Positions 21,052 to 30,643 are shown, counted from the stretch's first letter. The stretch is DNA of 64,000 nucleotides from CAWJFP01 sp963842155 (GCA_963842155.1 CAWJFP010000028.1:1-64000), one strand, 5' to 3'. Notes: generated by a model not told the origin, from the letters alone. Translations and numbers: made by a program.

Positions 21052-21191
21052 CGCCGCCCCCTACCGGTTGAACAAGGCGCCCCTTTTGCTTGCCAGGCCT
21101 ACTATAGCCCATCGGGGCCGCCGACGGGAGCGCGAAGCGCGGCGCGGCTTTGCCTGCAGCGGCCGTGCCTGACTTCGGGTCGCCCTCTCGA

Positions 21192-21617
21192 TCATCCCCC
21201 GCCGCGGCCGGCGGGGCGCGGCTCCAGCACCATCTGGGTCTGGGTCACCACCGCCAGGAGCTTGCCGTCATCGGTCGAGAGGCGCGTCTGCCAGACCATG
21301 GTGCGACGGCCGCGATGGACCGGCGCGCATTCGCCGATCACCTTCGCGCCTGTCCTGGCCGCGGCGATGAAATTGGTCTTCGATTCGATCGTCGTGGTGC
21401 TGGCGCCCTCCGGCAGGTTGAGGAAGGTTGCCGCCGCGCCGAGGCTGTCGGCGAAGGCCATGATGGCGCCGCCGTGCATGGCGCCTCCGAGCGTGCAGAG
21501 CTCGGGCCGCACGGTGAGCTCGGCCGTCACCCGCTCGGGCGCCGCCGAGAGATAGCGCATTCCGAGCAGCAGCGCGAACGGCATCGGCCGTTCCGCCAAG
21601 ATCGCGAGATGGTTCAT
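21192..21617 (-). CDS. PaaI-like hotdog thioesterase
   Basis: 141-residue hotdog-fold acyl-CoA thioesterase. It contains the family motif GGAMHGGAIMAFADSLGAAA, where the HGG loop and following acidic residue form the active site of PaaI/4HBT-2 proteins, and TTIESKTNFIAAARTGAKV in the central strands. The start at 21,617 (MNHLAILAERPMPFA) fits the family N-terminus, and GGGAGC just upstream on this strand could serve as a ribosome-binding site. A single-domain enzyme, expected to hydrolyse an aromatic or medium-chain acyl-CoA; the substrate is unknown. Confidence 0.85.
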   Translation of the reverse strand: MNHLAILAERPMPFALLLGMRYLSAAPERVTAELTVRPELCTLGGAMHGGAIMAFADSLGAAATFLNLPEGASTTTIESKTNFIAAARTGAKVIGECAPVHRGRRTMVWQTRLSTDDGKLLAVVTQTQMVLEPRPAGRGGG

Positions 21618-21780
21618 CGCTCCCTCCCTGGCCCTCCGAGGGGTCGCAGGATAACCCATATCGTCGCGGAACCGCCGCCCGATTCCGAAGCGCGCCACGG
21701 CCCTCGTCCGGGTTGCGGCCCTGGACAGGCTTCCCGCCCCGCCTCTAACCTGCGCGCCGAGGACAGGATGGAGCCCCGCA

Positions 21781-23197
21781 ATGAAGTCGATCTTCGACAA
21801 ACTCGCGCGCTATTTCCGCCGTGCCGAGCGGCGTGAGGCCCGGCTCGACGCGGTCTTCCATCGCGAGGAGCTGGCCGCCATCAAGCTCGTCGCCTGGCTC
21901 CGCATGGGCGCCATGGTGCTCGCCGCCGCCTGGCTCGTCCTCGACCGCCAATCGCCGCGTCTCGCCGAGAATCTGGTCGGCTGCGCGCTCTTCGGGGGGC
22001 TCGGCTGGGTCTATTACTGGTACAGCGCCCGCCACCGGCATCTTCACTGGTATTTTCTGCTCATTCCCTTCGTCGATGCGCTGATCATCATCGACAACGT
22101 GCTGCCGTTCATGCCGTGGAACGCGCCGCCCGTCCCGACGCCGATGGTGCTTCGCTTCGACGCCGAATATTTCCTTTTCGTCCCGCTGGCGCTGGCGGCC
22201 TTCATCTATTCGCCTTGGCGCACGCTCTGGCGGGCGATCGCCACGGCGGTTGCCTGGGTCGCGGCCGTAGCCTGGATCCTGTCGCGGCCCGGCGCCTTCA
22301 CCGTCAAGCATCTCGGCCTCATCGCGCAAAGCGACCCTAAGCAATATCTCGCCACCTTCCTCGATCCCAATTTCGTCGATCTCGACGCCGTCGCGAATTT
22401 CGTTTTCGTGCTGCTCTTGACCGGCGCCCTCCTCTCGCTCGCCGTGTGGCGCACGCGCAAGCTGGTGCTGCGGCAGATGACGGCGGAGCGCGCGCGCTCC
22501 CACCTCGCGCGCTATTTCTCGCCCAACATGGTGGATGCGCTCGAGGCGTCGGACGAGCCGCTCGGCGAGGTGCGGCGCCAAGACGTGGGCGTGCTGTTCG
22601 CCGACATCATCGGCTTCACGCGGCTCTCGGAGAAGCTCGAACTCGGAGCGTGTGGTGGCGCTCCTGCGCAGCTTCCACCGGCGCATGGCGCTGATGATCT
22701 TCGACCATCACGGCACGCTCGACAAATATATCGGCGATGCCGTGATGGCGACCTTCGGCACGCCGCGCACGGGACCGCAGGACGCTGTCAACGCGCTGCT
22801 CTGCGCCCGCGCCATGGTGGACGAGCTGGGGCGCTGGAACCGCAAGCGCGTCGCGCGCGGCGCCGTGCCCATCCGGGCCAGCATCGGCGTGCATTACGGC
22901 AGCGCCGTGCTGGGCGACATCGGCGACGAGCGGCGCCTCGAATATGCCGTCATCGGCGACACGGTGAACGTGGCGAGCCGGATCGAGCGGCTGACCCGTA
23001 CCATCGGCGCCGATATCCTGGTGACGCAGGACCTGGTCGACGCGGCGCGGCGCCAGGCGCCCGAGCTCGCCGCGACGGCGCTCGCCGGCTTCGTGCCCGA
23101 CAAGCAGCGCCATTTGCGCGGGCGCAGCGAGCCCGTACTCCTTTGGGCCTATCGCGACCCGACGGCGCAGTTGCTGAGCGAGGCGAGCGCGGCGTAG
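21781..23197 (+). CDS. Membrane-bound class III adenylate/guanylate cyclase, frameshifted
   Basis: Reconstructs to about 471 residues. The N-terminal half holds several hydrophobic spans (VAWLRMGAMVLAAAWLVL, WYFLLIPFVDALIIIDNVL, FLFVPLALAAFIYSPW, and ANFVFVLLLTGALLSLAV), followed by a linker helix and a class III catalytic domain: VGVLFADIIGFTRLSEKLE with the first metal-binding Asp, DKYIGDAVMATFG with the second, then RASIGVHYGSAVLGDIGDER and YAVIGDTVNVASRIE. One indel near 22,650 separates the two frames; a single-base correction restores SERVVALLRSFHRRM. Makes cAMP (or cGMP) at the inner membrane. The nucleotide-specifying residues are not decisive by eye. Confidence 0.88.
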
Positions 23198-23207
23198 GGC
23201 GCCCAGA

Positions 23208-23303
23208 GCGTTTTCACGTCAAGTGGAAACGCGAAAGCCCGCGCGGCGCTTGAGCGGCCGAAGGCAGGATATGCTAGAGCGATTCCGCGTGAGCGGATAT
23301 CGC
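23208..23303. repeat. Pair of extragenic palindromes of the alphaproteobacterial type
   Basis: Two inverted repeats sit in the 107-base gap between convergent genes: GCGTTTTCAC/GTGGAAACGC (23,208-23,232, one G-U pair) and GCGATTCCGC/GCGGATATCGC (23,279-23,303). The first resembles the dispersed AGAGCGTTTTC-AAGTGG elements found in many rhizobial genomes. Confidence 0.55.
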
Positions 23304-23304
23304 C

Positions 23305-24267
23305 CTAGGCCGGCGGTCCCGCGATGAGGCGACCGAGCCTTATGGCGGTGAGGCCGGGCTGTATCCGCTGCGCCGGCATCACCAGCACGCAGTTCTCGTA
23401 GGGGGTGCGGATCTCGCGCTTGCCCTCGCGCGCGATGAGCGTGCCGGCCTCGGCGACGCAGTCCATGTTGCGCAGCGGCCGCGCGAAGCGGAAGGCGCGG
23501 CTGCCGATGGTGACGACCTCGGTGACCTCGATGACGCGTTGCGCGGGCGGCGGTGCCAGAGAGACGAGCTCGGCCGCGAAGCCGCGATCGACCATATCGA
23601 GCGCCAGGAGAAAGCGCAGCGACGCCTCGAGCGCGACCGCGCCGCTGGCTGCCGCGAAATGCGAGCCGCATTCGACCAGCAGCGCCGCCTTCTCGCTCGC
23701 CGCGCGTCCGAAATCGGCGTAATCGACGAGCCGCACCCCGCCGCGATGGCCCGAATCGGCCACCACTATCGCGGGGTAGCCCACCCGACGCGCGAAGCTC
23801 AGCCCTTTTGCCGTGACCCCGCATAGCGCGAGCGGCGTCTCCCACTCGCGCATGGAATGGAGATCGAGAAGCATGTCGGCGGCGTCGGCAAAGGGCCGCA
23901 GCGCCTTCGCCCGCGCGAGCTCCAGGCTCGCTTCCGCGCTCCCGAGACGGGCGGGCGTCCAAAGCCGGTTCATGTCCTCGTCGATGAAACGCCCCGCCTC
24001 GGGACGCGCCGGATCGGCGCGACGATAGGCCGCGAGGTTGGCGAAGCAGCAGAAGAGCCGGCCGCGCGTGGGTGCCAATCCGGCGCCGAGCAGGCGGTCG
24101 AGCGCCGAGGCGCCGCAAATCTCGTTGCCATGGATGAGGGCGACCAGCATCGCTGTCGGCCCCGGCCGCGGGCCCTCGCGCCGGACGACGTGATCGACGC
24201 CGCTGCCGCCGTCGCGCCAGCGCTCGAGATCGGGCGGACGCGGCGCCCGCGCGCCGGCGGTCTTCAC
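23305..24267 (-). CDS. Succinylglutamate desuccinylase/aspartoacylase family zinc hydrolase
   Basis: 320-residue M14-like amidohydrolase of the AstE/AspA family. The zinc ligands are seen as His and Glu in ALIHGNEICGAS (residues about 43-49) and a second His in LLDLHSMREWETPLALCG, with RLFCCFANLAAYRRADPARP matching the substrate-binding region and LLVECGSHF supplying the catalytic Glu. GTG start; the GTG overlaps the NAD kinase stop (GTGA), so the two genes are coupled. The family removes acyl groups from N-acyl amino acids. A specific substrate cannot be assigned and context (nadK) does not help. Confidence 0.85.
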   Translation of the reverse strand: MKTAGARAPRPPDLERWRDGGSGVDHVVRREGPRPGPTAMLVALIHGNEICGASALDRLLGAGLAPTRGRLFCCFANLAAYRRADPARPEAGRFIDEDMNRLWTPARLGSAEASLELARAKALRPFADAADMLLDLHSMREWETPLALCGVTAKGLSFARRVGYPAIVVADSGHRGGVRLVDYADFGRAASEKAALLVECGSHFAAASGAVALEASLRFLLALDMVDRGFAAELVSLAPPPAQRVIEVTEVVTIGSRAFRFARPLRNMDCVAEAGTLIAREGKREIRTPYENCVLVMPAQRIQPGLTAIRLGRLIAGPPA

Positions 24268-25034
24268 GAGAGGAACTGCTCCTTGAGCACGCGCTCTTCG
24301 AGATTATGCTCGGGATCGAAGAGCAGCGTCAGGCTCAGATGGCGGTCCTCCGCCACCCGTACCTCGATCACGTCGCGCACCTCGGTATAGTCGGCGACCG
24401 CGCTCACCGGGCGCTTGTCGGGCTCGAGCACCTCGAACTTCACGCGCGCACCGTGGGGCAGCAGCGCGCCGCGCCAGCGCCGGGGGCGGAAGGCGCTGAT
24501 CGGCGTGAGGGCGAGCAGCCCCGCGCCGAGCGGGATGATCGGTCCATGGGCCGAGAGGTTGTAGGCCGTACTGCCCGCCGGGGTCGCCACCAGCACGCCG
24601 TCGCAGAAGAGCTCGTCCACGCGCACCACGTCGTCGATCTGGATGCGGATCTTGGCCGTCTGCCGGGTCTCGCGCAGCAGCGACACTTCGTTGATGGCGA
24701 GCGCCTGGGCGCGCGCGCCCTGCATGGTCGTCGCCGACATGGCGAGGGGATGGAGCCGGATCTCATGCGCCTTCGCCACGCGCTCGGGCAGGCCGTCCAA
24801 GCGGAAATCGTTCATCAGGAAGCCGATCGAGCCGCGATGCATGCCGAAGATGGGCCGGCGCAGCTCCATGTAGCGGTGCAGCGAATCCAACATGAAGCCG
24901 TCGCCGCCCAGCGCCACGATGGCGTCGGCCTCCGTGACCGGTAGGCTGCCATAGCGCCGCCGGAGCTCGGCCAGCGCCTCTTGCGCCGCCTCGCCCTCGG
25001 ACGCGACGAAGGCCAGCTTTGGGTTGGGCTTCAT
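24264..25034 (-). CDS. nadK: NAD kinase
   Basis: 256-residue cytoplasmic enzyme that phosphorylates NAD to NADP. The catalytic loop ADAIVALGGDGFMLDSLH (GGDG motif with the essential Asp), RPIFGMHRGSIGFLMNDF (NAD-binding), ALAINEVSLLRE (NE motif) and DGVLVATPAGSTAYNLSAHG are all intact. The start ATG at 25,034 gives MKPNPKLAFVASEGEAAQEA, matching the short alphaproteobacterial N-terminus; longer upstream extensions are not family-like. The stop overlaps the downstream acylase start. Confidence 0.95.
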   Translation of the reverse strand: MKPNPKLAFVASEGEAAQEALAELRRRYGSLPVTEADAIVALGGDGFMLDSLHRYMELRRPIFGMHRGSIGFLMNDFRLDGLPERVAKAHEIRLHPLAMSATTMQGARAQALAINEVSLLRETRQTAKIRIQIDDVVRVDELFCDGVLVATPAGSTAYNLSAHGPIIPLGAGLLALTPISAFRPRRWRGALLPHGARVKFEVLEPDKRPVSAVADYTEVRDVIEVRVAEDRHLSLTLLFDPEHNLEERVLKEQFLS

Positions 25035-25228
25035 CTTATGATCCGCTCCCTCGGAAGGCATGCGGCAGGACTGCACGCCCGGCCGGCGAGTGCATGTCGG
25101 CGAGACGATGCGCGCGAGACTATATCCCAGGCGCCGGCAGGCTTGCCAAGGCTCGGGCTTGCCAAGGAATGCGCCCGGCGGCATGGTGCGCGGAGGCGGT
25201 TCGCGATGGTTCGGCGCAGGGGGGCGGC

Positions 25229-25729
25229 ATGTTCAAGGCATCGTTGGCGATCATAGGGACCGCTCTATGGCTTCTGGCGGGGCTTTCGGCCGTAGAGGCA
25301 GCCGATCCCGCCCCGCCTGCCGACCCACATGATGGCTATTACTATCCGGCGCCGCAAAGCAGCGAGAGCTACTCCTCCGCCGCCGAGGTGATGTCGGACA
25401 CGAGCCGCGTGCGGCGCCTTGCCTTCGTCACCGGCATGACCGAGAAGATGTTCAAGGACCCCTTCCCGCCGCCTTTCGCCATCTTCGCCAAGGGCGACCA
25501 GGCCGAGCGGCTCATCATCGTGAGCCTCACGGACGGAAGCTACAACACGATCTACCGCGCCCGCGCGCTGCTCGCCATGCTCACTGCCGTGGCGCGGCTC
25601 GCCCCCATCTTCCGCGACGCGAAGGTGGACGAGCTCTCCAACTTCCTCGATCTCTGCAAGATGCTCGGCTTCACCAGCCTGGTCTGGAGCGATGGCGTCG
25701 GCAAGTCCCACCAGATCAATATTCAGTAG
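25229..25729 (+). CDS. Conserved exported protein of unknown function
   Basis: 166 residues with a Sec signal (hydrophobic ASLAIIGTALWLLAGLSA, cleavage near VEA-A). The mature part has a YYYPAP motif, RRLAFVTGMTEKMFKDPFPP, FAIFAKGDQAERLIIVSLTD, YNTIYRARALLAMLTAVAR and a C-terminal LGFTSLVWSDGVGKSHQINI. This pattern recurs in an alphaproteobacterial family that is sometimes labelled as molybdopterin-guanine-dinucleotide related in databases. The label is doubtful because no nucleotide-binding motif is visible. It sits divergent from nadK and convergent with moaA, 37 bases from the moaA stop. Confidence 0.8.
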   Translation: MFKASLAIIGTALWLLAGLSAVEAADPAPPADPHDGYYYPAPQSSESYSSAAEVMSDTSRVRRLAFVTGMTEKMFKDPFPPPFAIFAKGDQAERLIIVSLTDGSYNTIYRARALLAMLTAVARLAPIFRDAKVDELSNFLDLCKMLGFTSLVWSDGVGKSHQINIQ

Positions 25730-25766
25730 GCTTGCTCTGGCGAAAGGCCGCCGGGCGCCCCGGCCC

Positions 25767-26819
25767 TCAACCGCCCGTCACGCTCATATGGCGGGAGACG
25801 GCGGGCCGGCTATGGCGGCGGTCGATGATGAAGTCATGGCCCTTGGGCTTGCGCGCGATGGCCTCGCGGATCGCCTCCACGAGGAACGCGTCGTCCCCGC
25901 TGCGGCGGAGTGGGGTGCGCAGGTCGGCCGCGTCCTCCTGGCCGAGACACATGAAGAGCGTGCCCGTGCAGGTGAGGCGCACGCGATTGCAGGATTCGCA
26001 GAAATTATGCGTCATCGGCGTGATGAAGCCGATACGCGTGCCCGTCTCGCGGCAGAGGAAATAGCGCGCCGGGCCGCCCGTGCGGTAGTCCGTCTCCTCG
26101 AGGGTGAAGCGCTCGGCGAGGCGCGCGCGCAGGAGGGAGAGCGGAAGATATTGCTCGAGCCGCGTCTCGCCGCCCAGCTCGCCCATCGGCATCACCTCGA
26201 TGAAGGTGACGTCGAAGCCTTGCGCTCCCGCCCAGGCGACGAGGTCGGGCGCCTCCTCGTCGTTCACGCCCTTGAGGGCCACGGCGTTGATCTTGACATG
26301 GAGCCCGGCCGCCTTGGCGGCCTCGACGCCCGCCAGCACCTGCTCGAGCTTGCCCCAGCGGGTGATGGCGGTGAACTTCGCGGGATCGAGCGTGTCGAGC
26401 GAGACATTGACCCGGCGCACGCCGCATTCCGCGAGTGCCGCCGCATGTTTGGCGAGCTGGCTGCCGTTGGTGGTGAGGGTGAGCTCGTCGAGCTCGCCTT
26501 GCTTGACCAGCCGCCCGAGCGCGCGAAAGAGGCTCATGATATTGCGGCGCACCAAGGGCTCGCCGCCGGTGAGGCGCAGCTTGCGCACGCCCAGCCGCAC
26601 GAAGGCGGTGGCGACGCGCTCCAACTCCTCGAGCGTCAGGATCTCCGCCTTCGGCAGGAAGGTCATATCCTCCGCCATGCAATAGACGCAGCGGAAATCG
26701 CAGCGGTCCGTGACCGAAATGCGGAGATAGGTGATATGGCGCATGAAGGGGTCGATCAGCGGCCTGGCCGCCACGATCATGCCTTCGCGCGCCAACGAGC
26801 CGTTCTGACGAAGCTCCAT
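25767..26819 (-). CDS. moaA: GTP 3',8-cyclase MoaA
   Basis: 350-residue radical SAM enzyme that performs the first step of molybdenum-cofactor synthesis, GTP to 3',8-cyclo-7,8-dihydro-GTP. The radical SAM cluster is C40-x3-C44-x2-C47 (TDRCDFRCVYC). The C-terminal substrate-binding 4Fe-4S cluster is C274, C277 and C291 (NFCESCNRVRLTC then TLFMC). The protein ends SVTGG, the conserved flexible Gly-Gly tail that contacts GTP. It is alone, with no moaC, moaD or moaE nearby. Confidence 0.97.
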   Translation of the reverse strand: MELRQNGSLAREGMIVAARPLIDPFMRHITYLRISVTDRCDFRCVYCMAEDMTFLPKAEILTLEELERVATAFVRLGVRKLRLTGGEPLVRRNIMSLFRALGRLVKQGELDELTLTTNGSQLAKHAAALAECGVRRVNVSLDTLDPAKFTAITRWGKLEQVLAGVEAAKAAGLHVKINAVALKGVNDEEAPDLVAWAGAQGFDVTFIEVMPMGELGGETRLEQYLPLSLLRARLAERFTLEETDYRTGGPARYFLCRETGTRIGFITPMTHNFCESCNRVRLTCTGTLFMCLGQEDAADLRTPLRRSGDDAFLVEAIREAIARKPKGHDFIIDRRHSRPAVSRHMSVTGG

Positions 26820-27011
26820 TCGGGGGCGCTCCTCCTTCTTCCTGATTTAGGGCAAGGGCGCCTCTCTGTCAAAGCGGACGGCCGAAAAAAGCGGCGCCCG
26901 ACCGCGTTTTCCTGCCTTCTACCCCCTTGCGGGCGACCGCCCGGCATAGTCTTATAAGCCAATAATCCAGCCGTTCGCGCTCGGGCGCCAAGAATGAGTT
27001 TGGGAGGAGTC

Positions 27012-28646
27012 ATGCAGAGCACGATGATGCGCTTTCCGCTGACCTTGACGGCGATCCTCGAGCATGCCGGCAAGCTCAACAAGCAGGCGGAGATCGTTTC
27101 CCGCCTGCCGGACAAGTCCTTGCACCGGTATCGCGTCGGCGATTTCTACCGCCGGGCGCGACTCCTTGCCGAGGCGCTGCAGAAGGCGGGGCTCAAGCGC
27201 GGCGACCGCGTCGCCACCTTGATGTGGAACCATTACGTCCATATGGAGGCCTATTTCGGCGTCCCCGCGGCGGGCGGCGTGGTCCATACCCTCAACCTGC
27301 GCCTCTTCCCCGAGGACATCGTCTATATCGCCAACCACGCGGGCGACCGCTTCCTCATCGTCGACGACGTGCTGCTGCCCCTCTACGAGAAATTCAAGGA
27401 CAAGGCGAAGTTCGAGCGCGTCTTCGTGGTCTCGCTCACCGGCAAGCCTGTGGCCGCACCTTACGAGGACTACGAGGCGCTGCTTAAAAGCGCGAGCGGC
27501 GACTTCACCTATCCCGAGATCGACGAGAACGACCCCTGCGGCATGTGCTACACCTCGGGCACGACGGGCCGGCCCAAGGGCGTCGCCTACAGCCATCGCT
27601 CGACCGTGCTGCATTCCTTCGCCGCCGCCTTGCCCGATTGCCTCGGCCTCTCCATGCGCGACACGGTGATGCCGGTCGTGCCGATGTTCCACGCCAACGC
27701 CTGGGGTCTGCCCTATGCCTGCATCATGGTGGGCGCCAAGCTGGTCATGCCGGGGCCGCATCTCGACGGGGCGAGCTTGGTCGAGCTCTTTTCGCGCGAG
27801 CAGGTGACGATCGGCGCCGGCGTGCCGACGTTGTGGCTCGGCGTGCTCGATCTGCTCCGCCGCGAGCGCAAGAACTATCCCATGGTGCCGGGCTTGAAGC
27901 TCGTGGTGGGCGGCTCGGCTGCGCCCGACGCCATGATTCGCTCCTTCGACGAGCTCGGCATCAGCATCCTCCATGCCTGGGGCATGACCGAGATGTCGCC
28001 CTTGGGCTCGAGCGGCGTGCTGACGCCCAAGATCGCCGCGGCCGACGCCGATACGCAATATGCCTACCGCGCCAAGCAGGGCCGCGCCGTGCCCTTCGTC
28101 GACGTGCGCGTCGTCAACGACGACGGCATCGCGCCGTGGGACGGCGAAGCCATGGGCGAGCTGCAGGTGCGCGGGCCCTGGGTCGCGGCGAGCTACTACA
28201 ATCCCGAGGATCCGATCACGAGCTGGACAAAGGACGGCTGGTTCCGCACCGGCGACGTCTGCACCATCGACGACGACGGCTATATCAAGCTGACCGACCG
28301 CACCAAGGACCTCATCAAGTCGGGCGGCGAATGGATCAGCTCGGTCGATATCGAGAACGCGCTGATGGGCCACCCCGCCGTGCTCGAGGCGGCGGTGATC
28401 GCCGTCGCCCATCCGAAATGGACGGAGCGCCCGCTCGCCTGCGTCGTGCTGAAGCAGGGCGCCACGGCAAGCGCCGACGAGCTCAAGGCCCATCTTGCCT
28501 CGAAGTTCGCCACCTGGTGGCTGCCCGACGCGATCGAGTTCGTCGACGAGATCCCCAAGACCTCAACCGGCAAGTTCCAGAAGACGCGGCTCCGGGAGCA
28601 GTTCAAGGATTATCGGCTGGCGGAGCCCGCGACGCGGACGGGGTAA
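27012..28646 (+). CDS. Medium/long-chain fatty-acid-CoA ligase (AlkK/FadD3-like)
   Basis: 544-residue ANL-family acyl-CoA synthetase. The P-loop CGMCYTSGTTGRPKGVAYSH is at about residues 177-196. Other family motifs are VPMFHANAWGLPYACIMVGA (diagnostic for the AlkK group), LHAWGMTEMSPLG (A5), GWFRTGDVCTIDDDGYIKL (A7), RTKDLIKSGGEWISS (A8) and PKTSTGKFQKTRLRE with the catalytic Lys. The ATG at 27,012 is chosen because GGGAGGAG lies four bases upstream; an ATG 18 bases earlier lacks a site. It stands alone on the plus strand. Confidence 0.93.
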   Translation: MQSTMMRFPLTLTAILEHAGKLNKQAEIVSRLPDKSLHRYRVGDFYRRARLLAEALQKAGLKRGDRVATLMWNHYVHMEAYFGVPAAGGVVHTLNLRLFPEDIVYIANHAGDRFLIVDDVLLPLYEKFKDKAKFERVFVVSLTGKPVAAPYEDYEALLKSASGDFTYPEIDENDPCGMCYTSGTTGRPKGVAYSHRSTVLHSFAAALPDCLGLSMRDTVMPVVPMFHANAWGLPYACIMVGAKLVMPGPHLDGASLVELFSREQVTIGAGVPTLWLGVLDLLRRERKNYPMVPGLKLVVGGSAAPDAMIRSFDELGISILHAWGMTEMSPLGSSGVLTPKIAAADADTQYAYRAKQGRAVPFVDVRVVNDDGIAPWDGEAMGELQVRGPWVAASYYNPEDPITSWTKDGWFRTGDVCTIDDDGYIKLTDRTKDLIKSGGEWISSVDIENALMGHPAVLEAAVIAVAHPKWTERPLACVVLKQGATASADELKAHLASKFATWWLPDAIEFVDEIPKTSTGKFQKTRLREQFKDYRLAEPATRTG

Positions 28647-28709
28647 TCGCGTCATTGCCGTTAATCTCCTCTCTCCTCCACGAAGGGGCGGGAGAGGATA
28701 GGCGTCGCC

Positions 28710-29729
28710 TCAGCTCCGCCAGCGCAGGGTGCGCTCGGGCACCGGATTCTGGAAGGGCGTGCCCTCGGCTTGCGCGCGGGCATATTCCTTTTTGAGGCGG
28801 TAGTACCATTTCGCCTGGGTGTCGGCGTCGTCGATGAGGATGAGCGGCGGGTCGCCCTTGAGGCCCTCCTGCTGCATCTCGACGATGCGCCGGTCCTGCT
28901 CGAGGAAGGCGCGGGCAAAGGGCCGCAGCAACGGCCTGAGCGGCGTGAGCCAGGGCATGGTCCAGTAGATCGCGTGGGTGACCAGCGTCTCGCGCGCGCC
29001 GATCGGCGTCACCGCGGTAAGGCCGCAGAGCGTGTGGCGGCCGGCGGTTACATGCTCGACACGCACCCCCGGCAGGCTGAAGGTGATCTCGGTCGTGGGC
29101 ACGCCGCCGAGCAGCTTGTAGCCCGCTGAGTTGCTCGAGGGGCGGTGGCGCACCATGCGGAAGCCGAGCGGGGCCGGCTCGAAGCGCCGCGCCTTCTCAT
29201 GGATCGAGCGGCGCGAGCGCCACCACCAGGAGCGATGGACGAAAGGCCCATGCGCCGGATCCATGAGCCCCACCACGGCATGATCGACATGGCATGGAAA
29301 GATCATCTCGGCGGAAAGCTGCGGCGGCCGATCGCCGATCTCGGGCACCGTCGGCGGCTCGGGCAGCGCCCCGTCCTCGGCACCGAAATAGACCCAGATA
29401 TTGCCTTGCAGCTCGCGGCAGGGATAGCGCTTGGCGCGGATGCGCGAAAGCTCGAGCTTGGCGCCGTCGACGAGCGAGGGGATGGCGGTGCAGCGCCCCT
29501 CGCTGTTGAAGCGCCAGCCATGGTAGCAGCATTCGATCTCCGCCCCGTCGAAGCCGCCGTGCGAGAGCGGCATGGCGCGATGGGGGCAACGATCGCCCAG
29601 CGCGAAAGGCTTGCCGTCGCGCGCGCGCCCCAAGAGGAGCGGCTCGTCGAGCAGGGTGCGCGCGAGCATGCGCCCCGGCTTGAGCCGGCTCGCCGGAAGC
29701 GCGCAATACCACAGATCGCGGAGAAACAT
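28710..29729 (-). CDS. Rieske non-heme iron oxygenase, alpha-subunit type
   Basis: 339 residues. Rieske [2Fe-2S] ligands are C48-x-H50 (DRCPHRAMP) and C67-x2-H70 (IECCYHGWRF). The mononuclear iron site is suggested by HVDHAVVGLMDPAHGPFVHR, with its Asp and His residues. Length and layout match single-component-type aromatic-ring or sterol-like oxygenases (vanillate demethylase-like). The start at 29,729 (MFLRDLWYCALPA) fits the family's characteristic FLRNxWY beginning. No reductase or ferredoxin gene is adjacent, so electron partners are elsewhere. The substrate is unknown. Confidence 0.9.
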   Translation of the reverse strand: MFLRDLWYCALPASRLKPGRMLARTLLDEPLLLGRARDGKPFALGDRCPHRAMPLSHGGFDGAEIECCYHGWRFNSEGRCTAIPSLVDGAKLELSRIRAKRYPCRELQGNIWVYFGAEDGALPEPPTVPEIGDRPPQLSAEMIFPCHVDHAVVGLMDPAHGPFVHRSWWWRSRRSIHEKARRFEPAPLGFRMVRHRPSSNSAGYKLLGGVPTTEITFSLPGVRVEHVTAGRHTLCGLTAVTPIGARETLVTHAIYWTMPWLTPLRPLLRPFARAFLEQDRRIVEMQQEGLKGDPPLILIDDADTQAKWYYRLKKEYARAQAEGTPFQNPVPERTLRWRS

Positions 29730-29795
29730 GCCGCAAGCAGTAATCGAAGACACCGGCGCCTGACAAGCGCGCGGGCTGCGGCGTCTTGACACAGA

Positions 29796-29843
29796 AGCCA
29801 GAACTCGGCAGCCGGAAACCAGAGGGGATTCCGGTTTCTGGCT
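29796..29843. repeat. Interrupted inverted repeat between oxygenase and aldolase genes
   Basis: AGCCAGAA (29,796-29,803) pairs with TTCTGGCT (29,836-29,843), and CCGGAA pairs with TTCCGG inside it. It lies just after the Rieske gene start and before the aldolase stop (both minus strand). A T-rich stretch follows on the plus side only, so a terminator role is uncertain. Confidence 0.4.
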
Positions 29844-29851
29844 CCTGATTT

Positions 29852-30643
29852 CTACTCCCTGTAGCCGCGGTCCTTGGCGTCGAGCATGCGCAGCAGGCCC
29901 GGCCAGGCGAGCTGTCCGGGCTTCTCGCCGGCTGCGGCGCCCATCATGACCTGCTTCGCGACCACGAGCTGGACCGCGTCCGACGGCATGCTGAGGGCGC
30001 GGCCGCCGGCAAGCGCCGCCACCTGCATCGAGCAGGCGCGCTCGAGGAAGAAGATGCGCAGGAAGGCCTCCTCGACCGTCGGACCCACGGCGAGCGTGCC
30101 GTGATTGCGCAGGATCATCATCATGCGGTCGGCGAGATCGCGAACCAGGCGCTCGCGCTCGCCGAGATCGAGCGCGATGCCTTCGTAATCATGATAGGCG
30201 AGCGAGACGCGCGCGATCATCGCCGTCTGGCTCAAGGGCAGCAGCCCCTCCTGCATGGCCGACACGGCCACGCCGTCGCGCGTATGGAGATGGATCACGC
30301 AGCCGACGTCCTTGCGCGCGGCATGGACCGCGCTATGGATGGTGAAGCCGGCGGGATTGACCGCATATTCGGTCGGCAGGACGATGTTGCCCTCGAGGTC
30401 CACCTTGACCAGCGAGGAGGCGGTGATCTCCTGGAACATCATGCCGTAGGGATTGATGAGGAAATGCTCCTCGCCGCCTGGCACGCGCGCCGAGATGTGA
30501 GTGAAGATGAGATCGTCCCAGCCGTAATGGGCGATGAGGCGGTAGCAGGCGGCGAGATTGACCCTGACCTGCCATTCCTCCTCCGAAACCTGCTCGCGCA
30601 CCGGCCGCGCGGCCGGCCTGAGCTTCGCCGTTTGCGCCGTCAT
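29852..30643 (-). CDS. Class II aldolase/adducin family protein
   Basis: 263-residue zinc-dependent aldolase-fold protein (fuculose-phosphate aldolase/adducin head family). The fold is marked by RVNLAACYRLIAHYGWDDLI, THISARVPGGEEHFLINPYG, the metal-binding HLHTRDG, and ILRNHGTLAVGPTVEEAFLR with the third zinc histidine (NHG). Members of this group without sugar-kinase neighbours are often annotated as class II aldolase of unknown substrate. The gene is isolated, flanked by a Rieske oxygenase upstream of its end and a GT9 gene in the same direction. Confidence 0.9.
   Translation of the reverse strand: MTAQTAKLRPAARPVREQVSEEEWQVRVNLAACYRLIAHYGWDDLIFTHISARVPGGEEHFLINPYGMMFQEITASSLVKVDLEGNIVLPTEYAVNPAGFTIHSAVHAARKDVGCVIHLHTRDGVAVSAMQEGLLPLSQTAMIARVSLAYHDYEGIALDLGERERLVRDLADRMMMILRNHGTLAVGPTVEEAFLRIFFLERACSMQVAALAGGRALSMPSDAVQLVVAKQVMMGAAAGEKPGQLAWPGLLRMLDAKDRGYRE

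Noticed and set aside
25229..25729. Naming the small exported protein as molybdopterin-guanine dinucleotide synthase (MobA) because it is next to moaA
   Set aside because: It has a Sec signal, no nucleotide-binding motif and the wrong size for MobA; only its position suggests a link.
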